A DNA stretch of 64,000 nucleotides from Mariannaea sp. PMI_226 (GCA_024336345.1 JANFOG010000010.1:310001-374000), one strand, 5' to 3'; shown: positions 1 through 13,006, numbered from the stretch's first letter. The notes: generated from the sequence alone by a model not told the origin. Numbers and translations: made by a program.

Positions 1-1861
1 TTGCGACTCTTTACTACCAATTGGCTGCCATCGATGCCAATAATTTCACGCTGTGGACTCGCCATATTCCCACGTAAGTAGATGAACATACCACCTAGCT
101 TGACATTCTTGAATTTTGACTAACTATCGCTCAAAAGTCTGCTCAGGATTGGAGCCACCACACCATACGTCATGCATGCTCTGCTCGCATTCTCAGCCAT
201 GCACATCGCTTTTCTCACTGACTGCCCTCTGGTCGGGAGCATGGCTTATGAGCACCGTGGTATTGCCCTGAAGGGGTTGCAGGAAGCCATTGGATCCTTT
301 TCTCGAGAGACTTCCGATGCCATTCTCGCTGCCTCCCTTGTTCTCTCCTGGCAGGCCACCGATTGGTAAGTCATAGAGCGCTGACAGTGCCTGCTTTTCA
401 TTGCTGACAACCACGAAGGCGCAGTTGGACTCAGTTGATGCAAGGCACCTCATCGGTACGTACCCCTCTCTGCCTCTCAGCTAATATTGCAACTTGATCA
501 ATGCTGACTCCTTTCCAGGTTATTGATGCAATGGATCCGTGGAAGCATGAGTCCCAATTTGGGGACTTCATCGCAGAGAGTAGTACCTTCCCGACAGCAC
601 CTCCATCCCCCGGCAAGGATCACCACCCGAGTCAACCCCAAGTTGAGGACCTTGACGCATTCCAGCGGACTCTGGAGCAGGTTCAAAAAGTAGAGGCCCA
701 CCTCAAGCACCACAAGGAGGACACCACGCAAATCCAGCACCTCATTGGCTTCCTCCGAGGATCCCGCAAGATCAGCCCGACGCTCTCCATCGCCCAGCAA
801 TTTGAGCGTCTCCAACCGCTGAGGACTTGGCTCTTTTGGATGCCCGTTGGCTACCTTCAAAACTACCACGGCTCTCCGAACTCCCTCATTGTCATTGCCC
901 ATTTGTACACTGTGGCTTTACTTATGGAGCGACTGTTCCCTGAAATTGGTGCTGCCTACTTTGGTAGCCTGTCCATCACGCCCGTGGAGGAGATTGCACG
1001 ACGACTTATGTCCATCAATGTTTCCAGCAGTGTCAAGGGTGAATTACAGACCCCCCTCTCTCTTATGGAGTTTCCCATTGATACTGTTGGCGAATTCCGT
1101 TCGCGCATGGGTTGGATTCACCCGGAAAGAACCCCGTCCTTTCCTCAGTTCCATCCGCCAAACTTTCCAATTCACGAGGAAGCTGTGCCAACCTCCACGG
1201 AGTCCTACATGCCATATGGGAACCCGGCCTTTAGCTACAGTACCGAGGAGATGCCCATGCTGAATGCTTCTGGGCCACCTCAGACAGCAGTCAGCCCGCT
1301 GATCTTGTCTTCTCCATTCCCAAGCCAGCAGTACTTGAACATTCCATCTCCGGCTTATACCGGGGCCTATAGCCCAGCATCTTCGACCTTTGAGGGTTCC
1401 GTTGCGTACAGCGACAATGAGGAATACGGATCGTTCGATATGAGTGCCCTGCAAGGAGGGCCTCCCGCCATGGTCAACGATCCATTTCACAACTATGGCG
1501 TCGGGTTCGTCACTCCCATCCAGACCGTGTGGATCTAGGCCTCACATACCTGCATGCCTGCCTTATCACTCGAGGAACAATAGGGGATTGACCTTTACCA
1601 CCCAGGATGACTACAACTCCGGCATACCCGCCACCCGAAGAACCGTATCCATACATGACCTCGTACACAGCCGCCTCCCCCTATCTTAACTCTGAGCAAC
1701 TCGGCATGCTTCCCCTTCCCGAGTCCCCGTTGTCTTCGACCACCTCCTTACCTCGACACCGCCACACTGCATCGATGTCTTCGGCTCCTCACCCACCGTC
1801 TCCGCTGGCGCAGGCTCCCTTGGTGCAGAATCCCGACTACAACCGACGACGAGCTACTTGA
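1..1861 (+). CDS. Upc2-like fungal transcription factor, C-terminal part (5' truncated)
   Basis: The window opens inside this gene. A frame-consistent model is exons 1-73, 147-365, 419-455, 519-1504 and 1606-1861; the first full codon starts at 3 and about 522 residues are visible. Intron 1 has GTAAGT and a TTGACTAAC branch region, intron 2 GTAAGT, intron 3 GTACGT. The protein runs from YYQLAAIDANNFTLWTRHIP through MHALLAFSAMHIA and SWQATDWRSWTQLMQG, the order seen in the regulatory domain of sterol-uptake-control (Upc2-type) Zn2Cys6 proteins. The Zn2Cys6 DNA-binding domain would lie upstream, outside the window. The C-terminal third is Pro/Ser/Tyr-rich and looks disordered. The last intron (GTTCGT...CAG, 1505-1605) is the weakest; without it the protein stops at 1538. 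Family assignment rests on pattern recognition of the C-terminal region only; the target genes are unknown. Confidence 0.72.
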
Positions 1862-4800
1862 ATTCATTTTCGACTTTGATTTGACTGTCAATCGCTCTCA
1901 GGTCTTATTTTTGTCGTTTTTTCCTCTTTCAAATTGCTCTGGCGCCACTCGCTGTTTTTGTTTATCCCTCGATCGACACAGACGCCATGTATAACACACT
2001 CCTTCGACGCTCGCTACCACTGGGTTAGCAACAGTCGCCTTGACTCTTGCACCCTCACGACGATCCCTATTCAACGATCACCATGATCACCACGTTCCTT
2101 ATTACGATACACCAGAAATTGGTCACAGACTTAATGTCTTTGTATAATACTTTACGCTCCTTATGATGAGATTATCAAGGATGACGCTCCTTTCTGTACA
2201 ACGATACCCGATAGACACTCCTTTACGAACTTATGACGACTTCATCGGATAGATTCACTCCTTACGGATTCCGCCACCGGAAAAACCGAACTGCATAGCG
2301 ACTGTTGTTTGTGTTTTAAACGCCGCAAAAAGTTAGGCGCTGATTGGAGTTATTGATGGACCCAGCATTTGGAATGGCGCATTTGTTTTTTGTTGGTTTT
2401 TGCGATTTGATGTTTGTATGCCGCAATGTTTCTTGTTTTGGTATTTGGTATTTGTGCAAGCTCTTTGAAGCTTGCAAAAGCGAATGGGACAGTATTGGGA
2501 CAGAGTTTGTTTTCGAGATGCACTTTTGTTTGGATTTTATTTTTTCCCGTCTTGATTCTAATTTGGCAAGGACAGCAATGAGAAGAACTGGCATATATGT
2601 TCCCAATGGAAAGGGATGAATTAGCGAAGGATTCGCACAACTTTTAAGGATAGACTGATTTTTTCTTCTTAGCGCATTGAAGTCTGGATTGTTTTGCAAA
2701 GGGTTTGGACTTGATGTCTAACCGCGATTCAGAATAGCTCTGCCTGGAGATTAATAATAATCGACCGGATGCGCAAATATTGCGGGCTGTATTTCCCTTT
2801 TAATGATGTGAACTTTGGCTCTATCTCTCTTCTCTCTTGCACACACTCTCTCTCCTTCTTTGTATCTGTCTTGTGTGTGTGCGTGTGAGAGCGTGTGTTT
2901 ATTCTCTTGGCGCCACTGCAGCGGTCGTGTAGAGTATGATAGTAATAGTACTATGTAGTAGCACCAGTGGTGGTTCGGTGCCGTTTGTGCCGACCAATTC
3001 CTTGGCCCCGTCAGTGCAAAATGAAAACTTCGTATTCGCTTAACGTGGACAGCCTGCTCCGTCAATATGTAAATTACGGCTTAGATCGGCGCTCTGACGA
3101 GGCTGGGAATGAGGAGGAGCCGTAGTGCATTGAGAGAGGAGGTGGAGGGGGGAGGGGGGTGAAAATGGTTATAGAGAGACGGTTTTCTGTTTCCGCCCTG
3201 GGGAACAAAAATGGCATCGTCGTTTCCAGATATGCAACTTACATGGGAGCCATGGATGGAGTGTTGTGAGGCTGGATGGTGATGGGGTGGGGAGGGCGGG
3301 ACGAATGGCCTAACTAGCTAGTTTCGACTTGGAGGAGGGGCGTGGATCAGGGCAGAAGAGGAATTAAAGAAATAAAGACGCCAAAGGCTGTTTAGGAATA
3401 TGGAGCAGATTGAGTTAGGCAGAGCCTTAGATGGACATGTGTGCCTATCATGGGGTCACGGCGAGTCAAGCTTTGTTTCGAGTGTGTATTTGGGGAAAGC
3501 TGGGGGGATGTTGTTTGTCTGTGTTATCGCTGCTTGCTTACTTGCTTCCCCCCCTGTCCTCGGAGGCAAACAGTTGCTAGACTACTCTGTTCTGTAGCCG
3601 CTGTCAACCATACCATGGGCTTGGGCATGTTGCGTTTCTTTTTGCGAGTGTAGTATTGGGTTACGGAGATATGAGAGCAGCCTTGCCTTCTGCGTATTTT
3701 TCGGAATTTGGTAAACCATCCATATGCGAAGAGAGGTACACGGTGTAGTAGTTTACGTACAGCCGTGCACCTGCACCCCACGAATCTCTCTCTCTCGTGC
3801 AGAGTGCATGCAGCAGAGTGGGCTAGCTGAGCAGATGAGTTTCAAAGGCTTCGGAGCTGATGTCGATCGCTTTTGCCCCCTTGGCAGAGAAAGGTTTTCA
3901 AAGAATCCCTTGCCGGATACATTTCACAAGCGGAACACGACGCCTCCACATAGGATCAGGAGATTCCAGGCTCACTCAATGAGCTAGATGAGAGAGACTT
4001 TGCTCTGCTAGCGGTTTAGATACCGATGACGTATTTTGTTCTTTGGGCTCTTCTTTTTTTCCAGCTGGGCTGTCCTATAATTTCCGTTCACTGCCCCTCA
4101 TGGCCACTACATGGACACGCTCAGTTTGAATCCTAGTCACCACAGACTTGGATATAGCGGACTTGGCTGGTCGGAGTAGAGAGAACTTGAGCTTCATCTC
4201 CCGTCTCGACCGTCTACCCAGCTGTATGTAAACCGATCAAAGTATTGTGTATCAGAATAGAGCCTGAAAAGGCAAATCTGTGACCCAGTGCTAATGTGGA
4301 ATACAACTCTAGATGGCAAGACGGAGGAGTTGGACTTTAATCCCCAGCTTAAGTTCTTCGACAATGCTAACGAATAGTTGTGTATCAAATGATGGAACTT
4401 TCCTCGGTGTCTGTCAGTGTTTGATACATATCCTCTTCGCGGCTTGACCTGATTTAGACTGTAAAGGAAAGTTGAAACGATGGGACATTGCGCTGCTTAT
4501 AACTTTCGGTGTGCTTGTGAGCCGATAGTTTAAATGGCATGTATATCTTCTCGCACTCCGTTGAAAAAAAAGAGAAGCCAAAATAGTAAATCACGCAATA
4601 GTGGTGAATCAGCAGAACACATCTCTAGGAAAACCAATGCATGTAGCCAAAAACTACTCACCATAGAGCGGTCTGATGCGATGCTCTCTTCAGTTGAGAA
4701 GGGTATTCGTTTAAGCAGAGCAAAGTCCAACAAGACCATGTGATTCCTGCCAGTATTTATTCCGTCATAGAGAGATCTTCACCTAGCAATCTGATCAACT

Positions 4801-5884
4801 TTGTCCTTTCCCACGTCTCAAGCAACAAGTTCTGGCAAAAACAAGCGACTTTCTCAAAGGAGATAATCTCATGTCTGCCGGATGAATACTCAAAAAATTG
4901 AGCACATGGTTAGTCAAAAAGCAGACGGAGACAGAGGCTCTGTCGAGCGCAAGTCTTTTCGTCCAGAGGCAGTCTCCTGTTGAGAGAGGCCTCAGGGTGG
5001 TCTCACAACATCAATACTACGCAAACTCCGACTTCTTGTCGATTGTCTCAAAGGGAAAAATGATCCAAAAGTTCTCAGTATTGGTTATTCATGTTCAGCA
5101 TCTACTCGATAATTGCCGCCCGCCTTTTGTGTGGTATTTTGCAGACGCTGACTGCATTTGAACAGGGCTATGAACATCCTCTCAGCAGCTTTTTATTGTG
5201 CACTCTCTGGAATTATTCACTTTGCCTTTTCCGATACGATAATCCAAGACACAGACAAGTCAAAAGAAAGCAAGAGAAAGTAGGCAAGACGATCGACAAC
5301 AGTCGAAGCAGAAAAAGAAAAAGGAAAGAGAAAAATGCAGTCCGTCAGGCTGAATTGAGTGGTATCACTATTTCCTCTTCGTGTGCCATCACCCTTCCAG
5401 ACCCAAAAATAGTGGTGATCCTGCTCCTGCTCCTGCTCCCGCTCCCAAGCATTTCCGAAGACATAACGTAAAAGACCTGTGCCCTGTCTAAGAAGCAATC
5501 CAACCCAAGAAACATGACACATGATCCAGAAGCCAAGGGCACACTTGAGAAAGATGGCGTGGTCTTGGACTATCGGTTCTGCTCACGGATGCTATATAAC
5601 TCCATTGCGCCTATGCGAGTAAAGAAGAAAAAAAAACAGAAAAAAGAAACATGTGTCGTGTTTGTGATGTGCCTGTTGTTGAATCAACTCCAGCTTCTCC
5701 TCAACTCCGTTGACCGTGATGTGATGATAAAGATGACGACCCCCAGGGCTCCGTCTTGCTAATTTGTGTTACTCCATCCCGGGACAGACATACATACGCT
5801 TGCTAGAACATGCGTTATGCCATCCAGTGATGCCTCCCTCTCAAAGGGTTTATTGAAGAATGATTGGACTGTTTTCGAGACCAT
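1862..5884. other. Intergenic, 4.0 kb
   Basis: I see no convincing gene. It should contain the 3' ends of the two flanking convergent genes. There are simple-sequence patches: CT and GT runs near 2820-2900, and purine-rich runs near 3140-3170 and 5225-5340. The reading frames here are short, lack splice-linked partners and show no recognisable protein. Confidence 0.5.
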
Positions 5885-7661
5885 TCAGCTCGAGGCGCTC
5901 GTGCCCTCTGAACTTGTCTCAGATTCTGACCGTTGTGATTCCCCACTGTAGCTTCTATGCTGGCCAGCACCTTGTTGCATCGCATCGCTATAACTAGGAA
6001 CGGGAGGATGCCGCTGCTGACTCTGACTTGGGCTGGTGTGGACAACAGTGACAGCTGAGTTACCTCTACTTCGGTTGAGAACTCGGATCAAAGGAGTGTT
6101 TTCTTCGCTATCGGTGCTGTATCTTCGATCATTTTCACTGTCGGAATGGTCGGGGCTCTGATACTCGGGTGGAGGGTTCGTCGCATCTTCTAAGTGGAGA
6201 TGCAAGGGATTTTCCTCGTGTTCGTGCTGGGCAACTTCGTTGCTAGCTTCACCACTCTCCTCATTTGGCACGAACCTTGCCAGTGAGATATCAGTCGGGC
6301 TTCGCACCGGACCAGGACTCGTGGGAAGAAGCACGCGGAAGTTACCACTGCGCGTCCTGCTGTGCTGAGGGTTGAGGTTACTGCTGCTGTTGTTGTTGTT
6401 ATGATTGTTGGTAGTTGAGGGATTCCGGGTGTGGTAGGAGCCAGCCGTCACCGAGTGGCTATGTGCTCGTCCCTGAGGATAAGAGTAACCATCTTTTGTG
6501 CCGGTCTCCAATAGGATGCTACCCTGTTCGGAGCCATACGGAGGCGGGGGAGCCAAGCTGCCAGTCACAGGTGCTAATCCCCATTTCTTCACGTTGGCCT
6601 CAATAAAGACGAAGCCCGCCTGGCCAAAGTTGACATGGACAACAGCGGGACCGTTGGCACCAATAGCCGGGAAGAAATTTGGCGCCTTGAGACCGTGGAC
6701 AACCTCGTCAAGTTTTTTTCCATTACGGGTGAAGAAGATGGCACCAGTTCGAGGGCGATATCCGACGCCGACAACGTCTCCTTGGACGAGCGGTGGTCCG
6801 TATGGGGTAGCGCTGAACGGTTGGTTGTAGCGACGCGAACCGGTAGAATGGTAAGCGGCAGAGTACTTGTGATAGCCTAGTATCATGTGTCAGTTGATGG
6901 GTCACAGTGGGCGCATGTCCAAGGCGTAGCCTAAGTAGGTATCACGAGATCTCACCTGGTAACCGGAATAGAGGGTAGGGCTTGGTGGCCATGCCAATGC
7001 TGAGCAGGGTGCTTTCAGGCTTGTCGTAAATCTTCGCCTCCCAATAGTAAACGTCATTCTGTTTGGGAACGGGGAGGTTGCTCATGACGGTACATTCCGA
7101 ATCGAAGAACTCGATTTCAGTGCGGGCCTCGACAAAACAATTTGCGATTTCTAATTCCGGCTCAAACTCCCATGCAGAAACACCCTTTTCCTGGATGGCG
7201 AGATATTGCGATAATGAGATATCTGTCTGGACGGATTCTGGTGGGTTCGCGGTGACGTAAGCTGTTGTGGAAGGAAAATCATTGTCAGCTAAAACAGGGC
7301 AGCCAAGGCGCAGGTGTGGGTGCGGCGATAAGCAAACGCAAGGGGAGGAGGGAGTTGAATGAGGGTGATGACAACGGGAGATGACGGCTACACCAGACAT
7401 ACCCTTCGCTCGTAGATATTCCTGACGAGACATTTCATCCATGGACTCGAGGGCTTCAGCCTCTTCACGAGCAAAAGCCTGCTCATCATCGAACTCGCCT
7501 GGGCGACCGAGACGATCAAGGATGATGCGGCCAGTGTTGGCGCATCCGGATACCCAGAAGATGAAGATGACGAGGGCGATTAGAATGATGGAACCAAAAG
7601 AAGAAACAAGACCGATGATGACGCCGGTGAAGGCGGAGGAGGGAGTCGAGCTGGACGCCAT
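5885..7661 (-). CDS. ssh4: Ssh4/Ear1-like SPRY-domain Rsp5 adaptor
   Basis: Exons 7661-7403, 7261-6956 and 6876-5885 give 518 residues. The introns are 7402-7262 (GTATGT...CAG) and 6955-6877 (GTGAGA...TAG), and both joins keep frame. The start is the ATG of MASSSTPSS at 7661; the reading frame continues upstream but only through CT-rich leader. A hydrophobic segment at residues 10-36 is a single membrane anchor. A SPRY domain spans roughly 130-290 (YYWEAKIYDKPESTLLSIG, then GDVVGVGYRPRTGAIFFTRNG). Two PY-type motifs follow: PPPPY at 298-302 and PPPEY at 423-427, in a Ser/Asn-rich tail. In yeast, Ssh4 and Ear1 sit in endosome/vacuole membranes and recruit the Nedd4-type ligase Rsp5 through PY motifs to ubiquitinate cargo for multivesicular-body sorting. 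The domain order matches that family, so the same role is inferred. Confidence 0.9.
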
Positions 7662-10600
7662 GATGGCGAGGAGGGATGATGAGAGGTCTGGATGTGTGTA
7701 AATCGGATTGCTTAGGAATCTTAATCGTAGTCGTATCGTTCGTTTCGTGACAACGTCGGATAATCGGTCGGAGCACGGGCATTGAAGGACAACAGGCAAA
7801 AGACGGAGCGGCGTCACCGCCGTGGCAGAAGCATCCGGAAAGATCAATCGCGGAATGAAAGCAAACAAGACAAGAAGCGATGCTGCGGAGAGGGAGAAGA
7901 CGAGGAACGCAGGAGGTAGAAGACAAGAGAATGCGAGGTGGATGTGGGTGGGTGAGTGTGTGTGGGAGAGAGAGAGAGAGAGGAGGAAGTGGCGGAGTTG
8001 TTGGTGGAAGGCAGGGTACGTAACTGAGGTACGAGGAGGGATGGTGGATGAATGCCAGGCGGATGGTGACCTGGGACGTGGTGGAGGGGAGAAGGGAACC
8101 TCACTGGCCAGGCCGCTGAAGCGGTGGTTGGCTGGGGCTGAGAAACCAGAGGCTTTGGCAGTGTGTCGCCACCCGACAACGGAGAAAACTGGCCGCAACC
8201 AAGCTTGATAATTGTCAACGGAAAATTGATGTTTCTGCCTTTGCTATGCACAGGTTGCAAGACGAGAAACTGGCGTGCTATGAGCCGATCACAGACCAGG
8301 AGCATAGATACAGGCTGGTAGCGGTAAGAAGAGACGCATCCATGGATGACTGGTATTGTTACCAAACTCCACGTTCATGATGTCTCATCGCAGAACAAGT
8401 TGAGGTTAGCCTTCCTGTTCAGTGGGCTTCAGTGGGCTCTTAGTGGGCACTCAGTGGCTACTCCCGCTGAGACTTGCCCTGTAACTAATGCGGCTCGTTG
8501 CCCTGAAATCGACGGAAACAGCGGGACGCCACAGTACCGGGACTCAAGTGGGGGGATACTTGCTCCACCCATGTGGCGCGTTAGTGTTTCCTGCGGGGGC
8601 CTGGCTGAGCTGCTAATACTTTGGTGGAGAAGAGCATGTTTCCCTCAACTGTGGTCTTGTCGCCACTTGAGCCAGGCGGCCACGAGTGCTTTATCTGTCG
8701 ACTATGTTGAAGGCCATATTTCCTTTTTGGCATGTCTTTGTTCAAACTTTTTTTTTTTTCCCGCTGTCGCCGTTCCAGACTGCTACTGGAAAAAAAAAAA
8801 ATAAACATCCGAACTTCGCATCGGCCAACCCGGAACTCGTTATCTGTGACAACCAGGACTACCCACTGACTAAGCCCACCTCGATGGAATCTCTGTCTAG
8901 GGCTCTCCCCAGGTTCCCAGGTTCCCAGGTCCCCTCCTCCCTCTTCCCTGAGCATGACGACGACCCTGGCTGAGTGACGTAGGAGCCGACAAGGCAATGC
9001 ACAACCCTGTCATTGCAGGAAAAAGAATCCTACAGCTGAAAGAATTCGGACTGTATTTGTGGTCTCAAAATCAGAAACGGATTTGGTGCGAGGCATCCTC
9101 CGGCATCTGTTGTTTTACATCACCATTCGTCCTCCACTACGGTCAAGCTGCCAAGTGTGCCATGCTATCAATGCATTGTCTACCATGCAAAATATTGATG
9201 AATTGCAAACTTAGCACAACCGTTCCTATTCCCACTCCGGAACCACTCGGACAGCACTTCGTAACGAAAATGAAGCACCAAAAATATGCCTGTGCCCTTC
9301 TTGTTTTGAGTCTCCAGTCTGTTGTGTTAGAGAAATCCCCACTTTGCTTTGTTTGCATAGACGCCTCCGTCGCGGACCCCGGCGGCTACTCGCCCCATTG
9401 AAGCGCCCTGATCCCCTTTTCCAAATCCTAGGTACAGATTACTCCAGTCTATTTTCAGCATCCGCCAACGACTGGTAACTGTTGCTTCTTTCCGCTAGAT
9501 TCCAGATGATCTCTTGCCCTCCCTCTCCCCTAGCTTCAGGGCTGAACCATGCAGGTAGCTTAATTTCCGTGTGGCTCCAGAGACTGATATGACCGAGATC
9601 CGAGACACAAAGCTCCTTCATAAGCAGGCGTATGGAGCAGCACGTAATAGTAAACTTATTTGAATTGGGAAATCAAACTGGAGAGGGAGAACATCTCTCA
9701 TTCGGGAAACTTTGCGTCTTTCCTTTTCGCAGAGTAAGGGTAGGAGAGAGGGCATTGAGTATTGTACTCGATTGGCTGCCATTTTCTACAGCTTGAACCC
9801 GTCTACTATGGCCAGTGAGTTCTGATTGGCCTCTGCCACTATCGAACACCATGTTTTGTCGTATTGGGACACATCAGAATCTGGGAGTGAGATAAACGTA
9901 AGAATATTTATGACTGCTGTTCTTCCTTTTCTTTACATTTCCCTGCATCTGGGTAAATATCCCGCACCTGTTCAGCACAATAAGCTCGCCAGTCACCCTT
10001 GCCCACTGAGATAGTAGGTGGAAGGCTGTCTCCGATGATATTGTGAATTAGTATAATAAGGGCATCTCCTCTTTCTCCAGTGCTCAGACATTTCGCGAGG
10101 TCGCTTCCGGGACGTTCTCCGGCGTCGCCCTGACTCCCTCGTAGGCCACAACAGGCAACAATAATATTTTCACCTGATCCTTTGTCCAGTAGGTCTTCAC
10201 ATCTCAGCTCTTCTGAGACATAGTCGCCGAGGGTTGGTACCCTCGTTGGATGATTTAGAAGGTTAACCAAGCCCTTCTCTAGGGAGTATTGGGATGACCC
10301 CTTTCCCCCTTGAGGACGGCGCCCATTTACCCCTGATATGCCGGCGTTGGGATGTTGAGCAGAATAAATTGACAACTGATTCCTGTTCGAAAGCTAAGAA
10401 AAAGTCAGAAGCAGATATGAGAGTCTTGGGTTCTAATGTAAACGGTCTGGTGGTTTCTGGGAGCGAGACTACTATGTCTCAGGAGCACAAGTCATCATTG
10501 ACTGTCGAATATCAGCAATTTAGCGTCTTCTCCACCTGGCTGAAGAGAGGACGACAACAGATCACAAAAGACATTAGTCTGCCTAAGTTCTACTTACTAA

Positions 10601-10984
10601 TAAATGTGCACCGATTATCGTTGCTGCTAACAGCGTGTTCCATAGGTCAATTATATAAAAGGGAGGTCGGAGCATTAGTTACACGGTGGGGAAAATGATA
10701 TTGCGAAATCAAATTGCTATTGACTCATTGTGTATTTAACTAATCGTATTCTACAGGTGAACTTCCTCATCGTGACATGACCATGACCATTCAATCTTTC
10801 ATGACAGCATCAGTAGGGCAACACGAGGCAAATGAAACTGAAAAAAAAAGAAGAAAAAAAAATAAACCGAACCAAAATGCTTCCCTTTCATGCATGTTTC
10901 TCAGTGACTATCCCATACACAGTTCCCTATCCTTCATTTCTTGGCCCACCCACCAATCTTACCGTCATCTTCTAGGCTTCAAGT
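7662..10984. other. Intergenic, 3.3 kb, with CT-rich ssh4 leader
   Basis: Just upstream of the SPRY gene, 7740-8060 is CT-rich on the minus strand, including a GA/TC dinucleotide run at about 7967-7983, as expected for a fungal promoter and leader. The rest holds only short frames. One minus-strand frame near 9908-10400 looks somewhat protein-like and is listed separately. Confidence 0.45.
9908..10395 (-). CDS. Possible exon of an unrecognised protein (low support)
   Basis: An open frame of about 155 codons ends at 9908 and has no ATG at its upstream end. Instead it runs back in frame to a good 3' splice site on the minus strand at about 10395: a CTGAC branch-like motif, a T-rich tract, then TTAG. 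The peptide (SIYSAQHPNAGISGVNG, LGDYVSEELRCEDLLDKG) is mixed in composition rather than low-complexity, but I recognise no family. No upstream exon could be placed convincingly, so this may be a decayed gene fragment or chance. Confidence 0.2.
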
Positions 10985-12190
10985 TTAGTCGACTTCTGAC
11001 TCCTCGGTTCGACCACGGCGGTAGCCCAGTCGTCTGGCTTTTCTCTCCTCGCGGTTTCGTAGCCTCTCACGCTCAAGCTCTCGGAGCTCGGGCAGAGGGT
11101 GGTGGTAGCTCTTGGTTCCCAAGTCGCTGCCAGTGTTGTCTGTATGGTGAGTTCCAGTGCTGCCACTAACGGTGCTATAGCCTTCCAGAAGGCTCTCACT
11201 CTGAGAAGCATTGTTCCTCTGGTAGCTGAAATCTCGTCGAGCCTGGCGTCCGGCCTCGCGACCTGCCTCTCGAAGACGGCGGGCTTCGGAGCGCATTCTC
11301 TGGGCTTCACGGTCGTCTCGACGGTCAGCAACAGAGTATACCTTGCGAATGCCAGGACCGTTAGCCTTCTTGGTAGGAGTAGAGGTGGGAGTCTTCTGGC
11401 GGTCCGACAAGAGACTTGATGACACATTCGACTCGGTACCGGCATTAGTAGATCCTTCCCATTCTGAGCCTTCCGTCTGCTTGTTCATGCCACCAACTCG
11501 AGCGGCCTTTTCGCTTCTGTAGTTGCGCAGTTGTTCCTTGGCGTCTTGCTCGGCTTCCTCATCTAGGACACCATTTTCGCCGACAACTCTCTTGCTCGTA
11601 CGTTTGCCCTGCTTGGCTCGCTCCTTATCTCGTTTCTCTTGCCTGCGCTTGCGCTTCTGCCGAGCAAAGATGTCACTTGCACCTGCAGTAATACCGCTCA
11701 AGAAGGTACCCTGCGTCATCACAGTGTGGTTATCATCATCAGCGGCGTCCTTGTCGGCGACGTCCTTGTACACACTGCCGCCTCCAAGGTTGGTTGTGCG
11801 GGTGGCACCAGATAAGATGGTTCCGTTAGGTCCCTTCCGTCTCAGAACCGTGGACTTGTAATCATCCCAGTCATTTTCCTTAAATGTGAAGCCACCGTTC
11901 TTGGCCCAGAAGAAGAACCAGATACCCGTGACAACGAAGGCAACTCCAATTAGAGCGAATAGGACAAAGAAGCCGACGTTATTGATGTCATGGGGATCCA
12001 GTACGCCTGAGGAGGCGTCGACGGTAGGTTCGTAGCCGTGCGAAGTTGTGGTTTCTTTTTCGGATCTGGAAGATAGAGTCTTGTGGACTGTTGCTGCTTG
12101 GGTAGTCAAGGCTTCGAAAGCATCTGTAGCACGTGGCACAGATTGTGAAGATATGAGCCTCCGGACGTTGGTGAGGAATGTAGGAGCCAT
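10985..12190 (-). CDS. Conserved single-pass membrane protein, function unknown
   Basis: One exon encodes 401 residues. The start ATG at 12190 has a good context (CCACC before ATG) and is the first Met of the frame. Residues 1-70 are Ser/Thr-rich. A strong hydrophobic segment at 72-96 (GFFVLFALIGVAFVVTGIW, then FFFWAKNGG) is a single transmembrane helix, followed by a conserved-looking FKENDWDDYKSTVLRRKGPN stretch. The rest is hydrophilic and very Arg/Lys/Glu-rich, with a likely coiled segment in RQKRKRRQEKRDKERAKQ and another charged helix near 300-330 (REAQRMRSEARRLREAGREA). No catalytic motif is visible. The layout suggests a type I or III membrane protein with a large basic cytosolic tail, of the kind annotated as hypothetical across filamentous ascomycetes. 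Confidence 0.8.
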   Translation of the reverse strand: MAPTFLTNVRRLISSQSVPRATDAFEALTTQAATVHKTLSSRSEKETTTSHGYEPTVDASSGVLDPHDINNVGFFVLFALIGVAFVVTGIWFFFWAKNGGFTFKENDWDDYKSTVLRRKGPNGTILSGATRTTNLGGGSVYKDVADKDAADDDNHTVMTQGTFLSGITAGASDIFARQKRKRRQEKRDKERAKQGKRTSKRVVGENGVLDEEAEQDAKEQLRNYRSEKAARVGGMNKQTEGSEWEGSTNAGTESNVSSSLLSDRQKTPTSTPTKKANGPGIRKVYSVADRRDDREAQRMRSEARRLREAGREAGRQARRDFSYQRNNASQSESLLEGYSTVSGSTGTHHTDNTGSDLGTKSYHHPLPELRELERERLRNREERKARRLGYRRGRTEESEVD

Positions 12191-13006
12191 GGTGGGATGG
12201 CTGGAATGTTGATCCGGTTGCGATGTACAGAGGTATGCGGGTTGGGCCTAGGAAGCTCAACGCCCCTGGCAATCTCGTGGCAGTGTGCGCTCGTGGCAAA
12301 AAGAGCCAGCAATGTCTTGCAGTTGGAGGAGTGTCTGGAGGTGGTTGATTTCCGTGGGACTAGCAAGTGCCCCAATATCGTTCCGTAAAATGTCGTGAAG
12401 TGATGAGATCTCGAATAGGGACAGATGGAGGAGAGTGGAAGATGCAGAAAGGTCGTGGGTTTGGTTGTGATGGCGCGGTTCCCATAGAAACCAAGGCGAA
12501 AGGTGCGTGGTGGCTGGGGGGTTGGGGGAGACCGGGGCAGGTTCTCACCTTGGCTGGTGAAACGTCGAGGACAAGGAGTCACGGAGTGAGCCACAGCGTA
12601 ACGCTCAAAAAAGTCAGATGTAGCAGAAGACAGGCCGTGCAATTCTTTTTTTTTTTTATTTTCAGATTCGCAATCAGCTCTTGTGCAGCAAGAGCCGTCA
12701 AATTCTCACGAGAACAGTGACTTAATCATCTCGAGAGTCCGTTTTGCAGCCCAACCATCGCCTCGTGGCCGATGACGTCGAGAGTAAATAATCTCTCAGT
12801 CGACCTGGCAACCAGAATCCTCATGCCCTTATTGGGCACCTGACGCCGCTTTATAGCCAATGGCAGTGGCCCAAGTTTTAGACCCACTTCGGCGCCGAAG
12901 TGGAGAGTTCCCAAGTCCCGTTCAACATCGCCGAGAGGATCTAAGGAGAAGAGATTCGAGACATTTGACCCCCAAAACAATTGAAGACTCAAGAAAAAAG
13001 AAGAAA
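12191..13006. other. Promoter region of the membrane-protein gene
   Basis: This is the upstream region of the minus-strand gene that starts at 12190. It contains a T-rich run at about 12643-12663 and no reading frame I would call a gene. Confidence 0.5.

Noticed and set aside
2316..2699. 127-codon minus-strand frame
   Set aside because: AT-rich, Lys/Asn-rich composition with competing frames on both strands and no family resemblance.
7662..8198. Upstream extension of the SPRY protein frame to 8198
   Set aside because: The sequence is CT-rich leader giving Ser/Pro/Leu-rich nonsense. The family-like start with its membrane anchor is at 7661.
8997..9401. 134-codon plus-strand frame
   Set aside because: Cys/Leu/His-rich mixed peptide with no splice partners or domain; expected by chance in a gap of this length.
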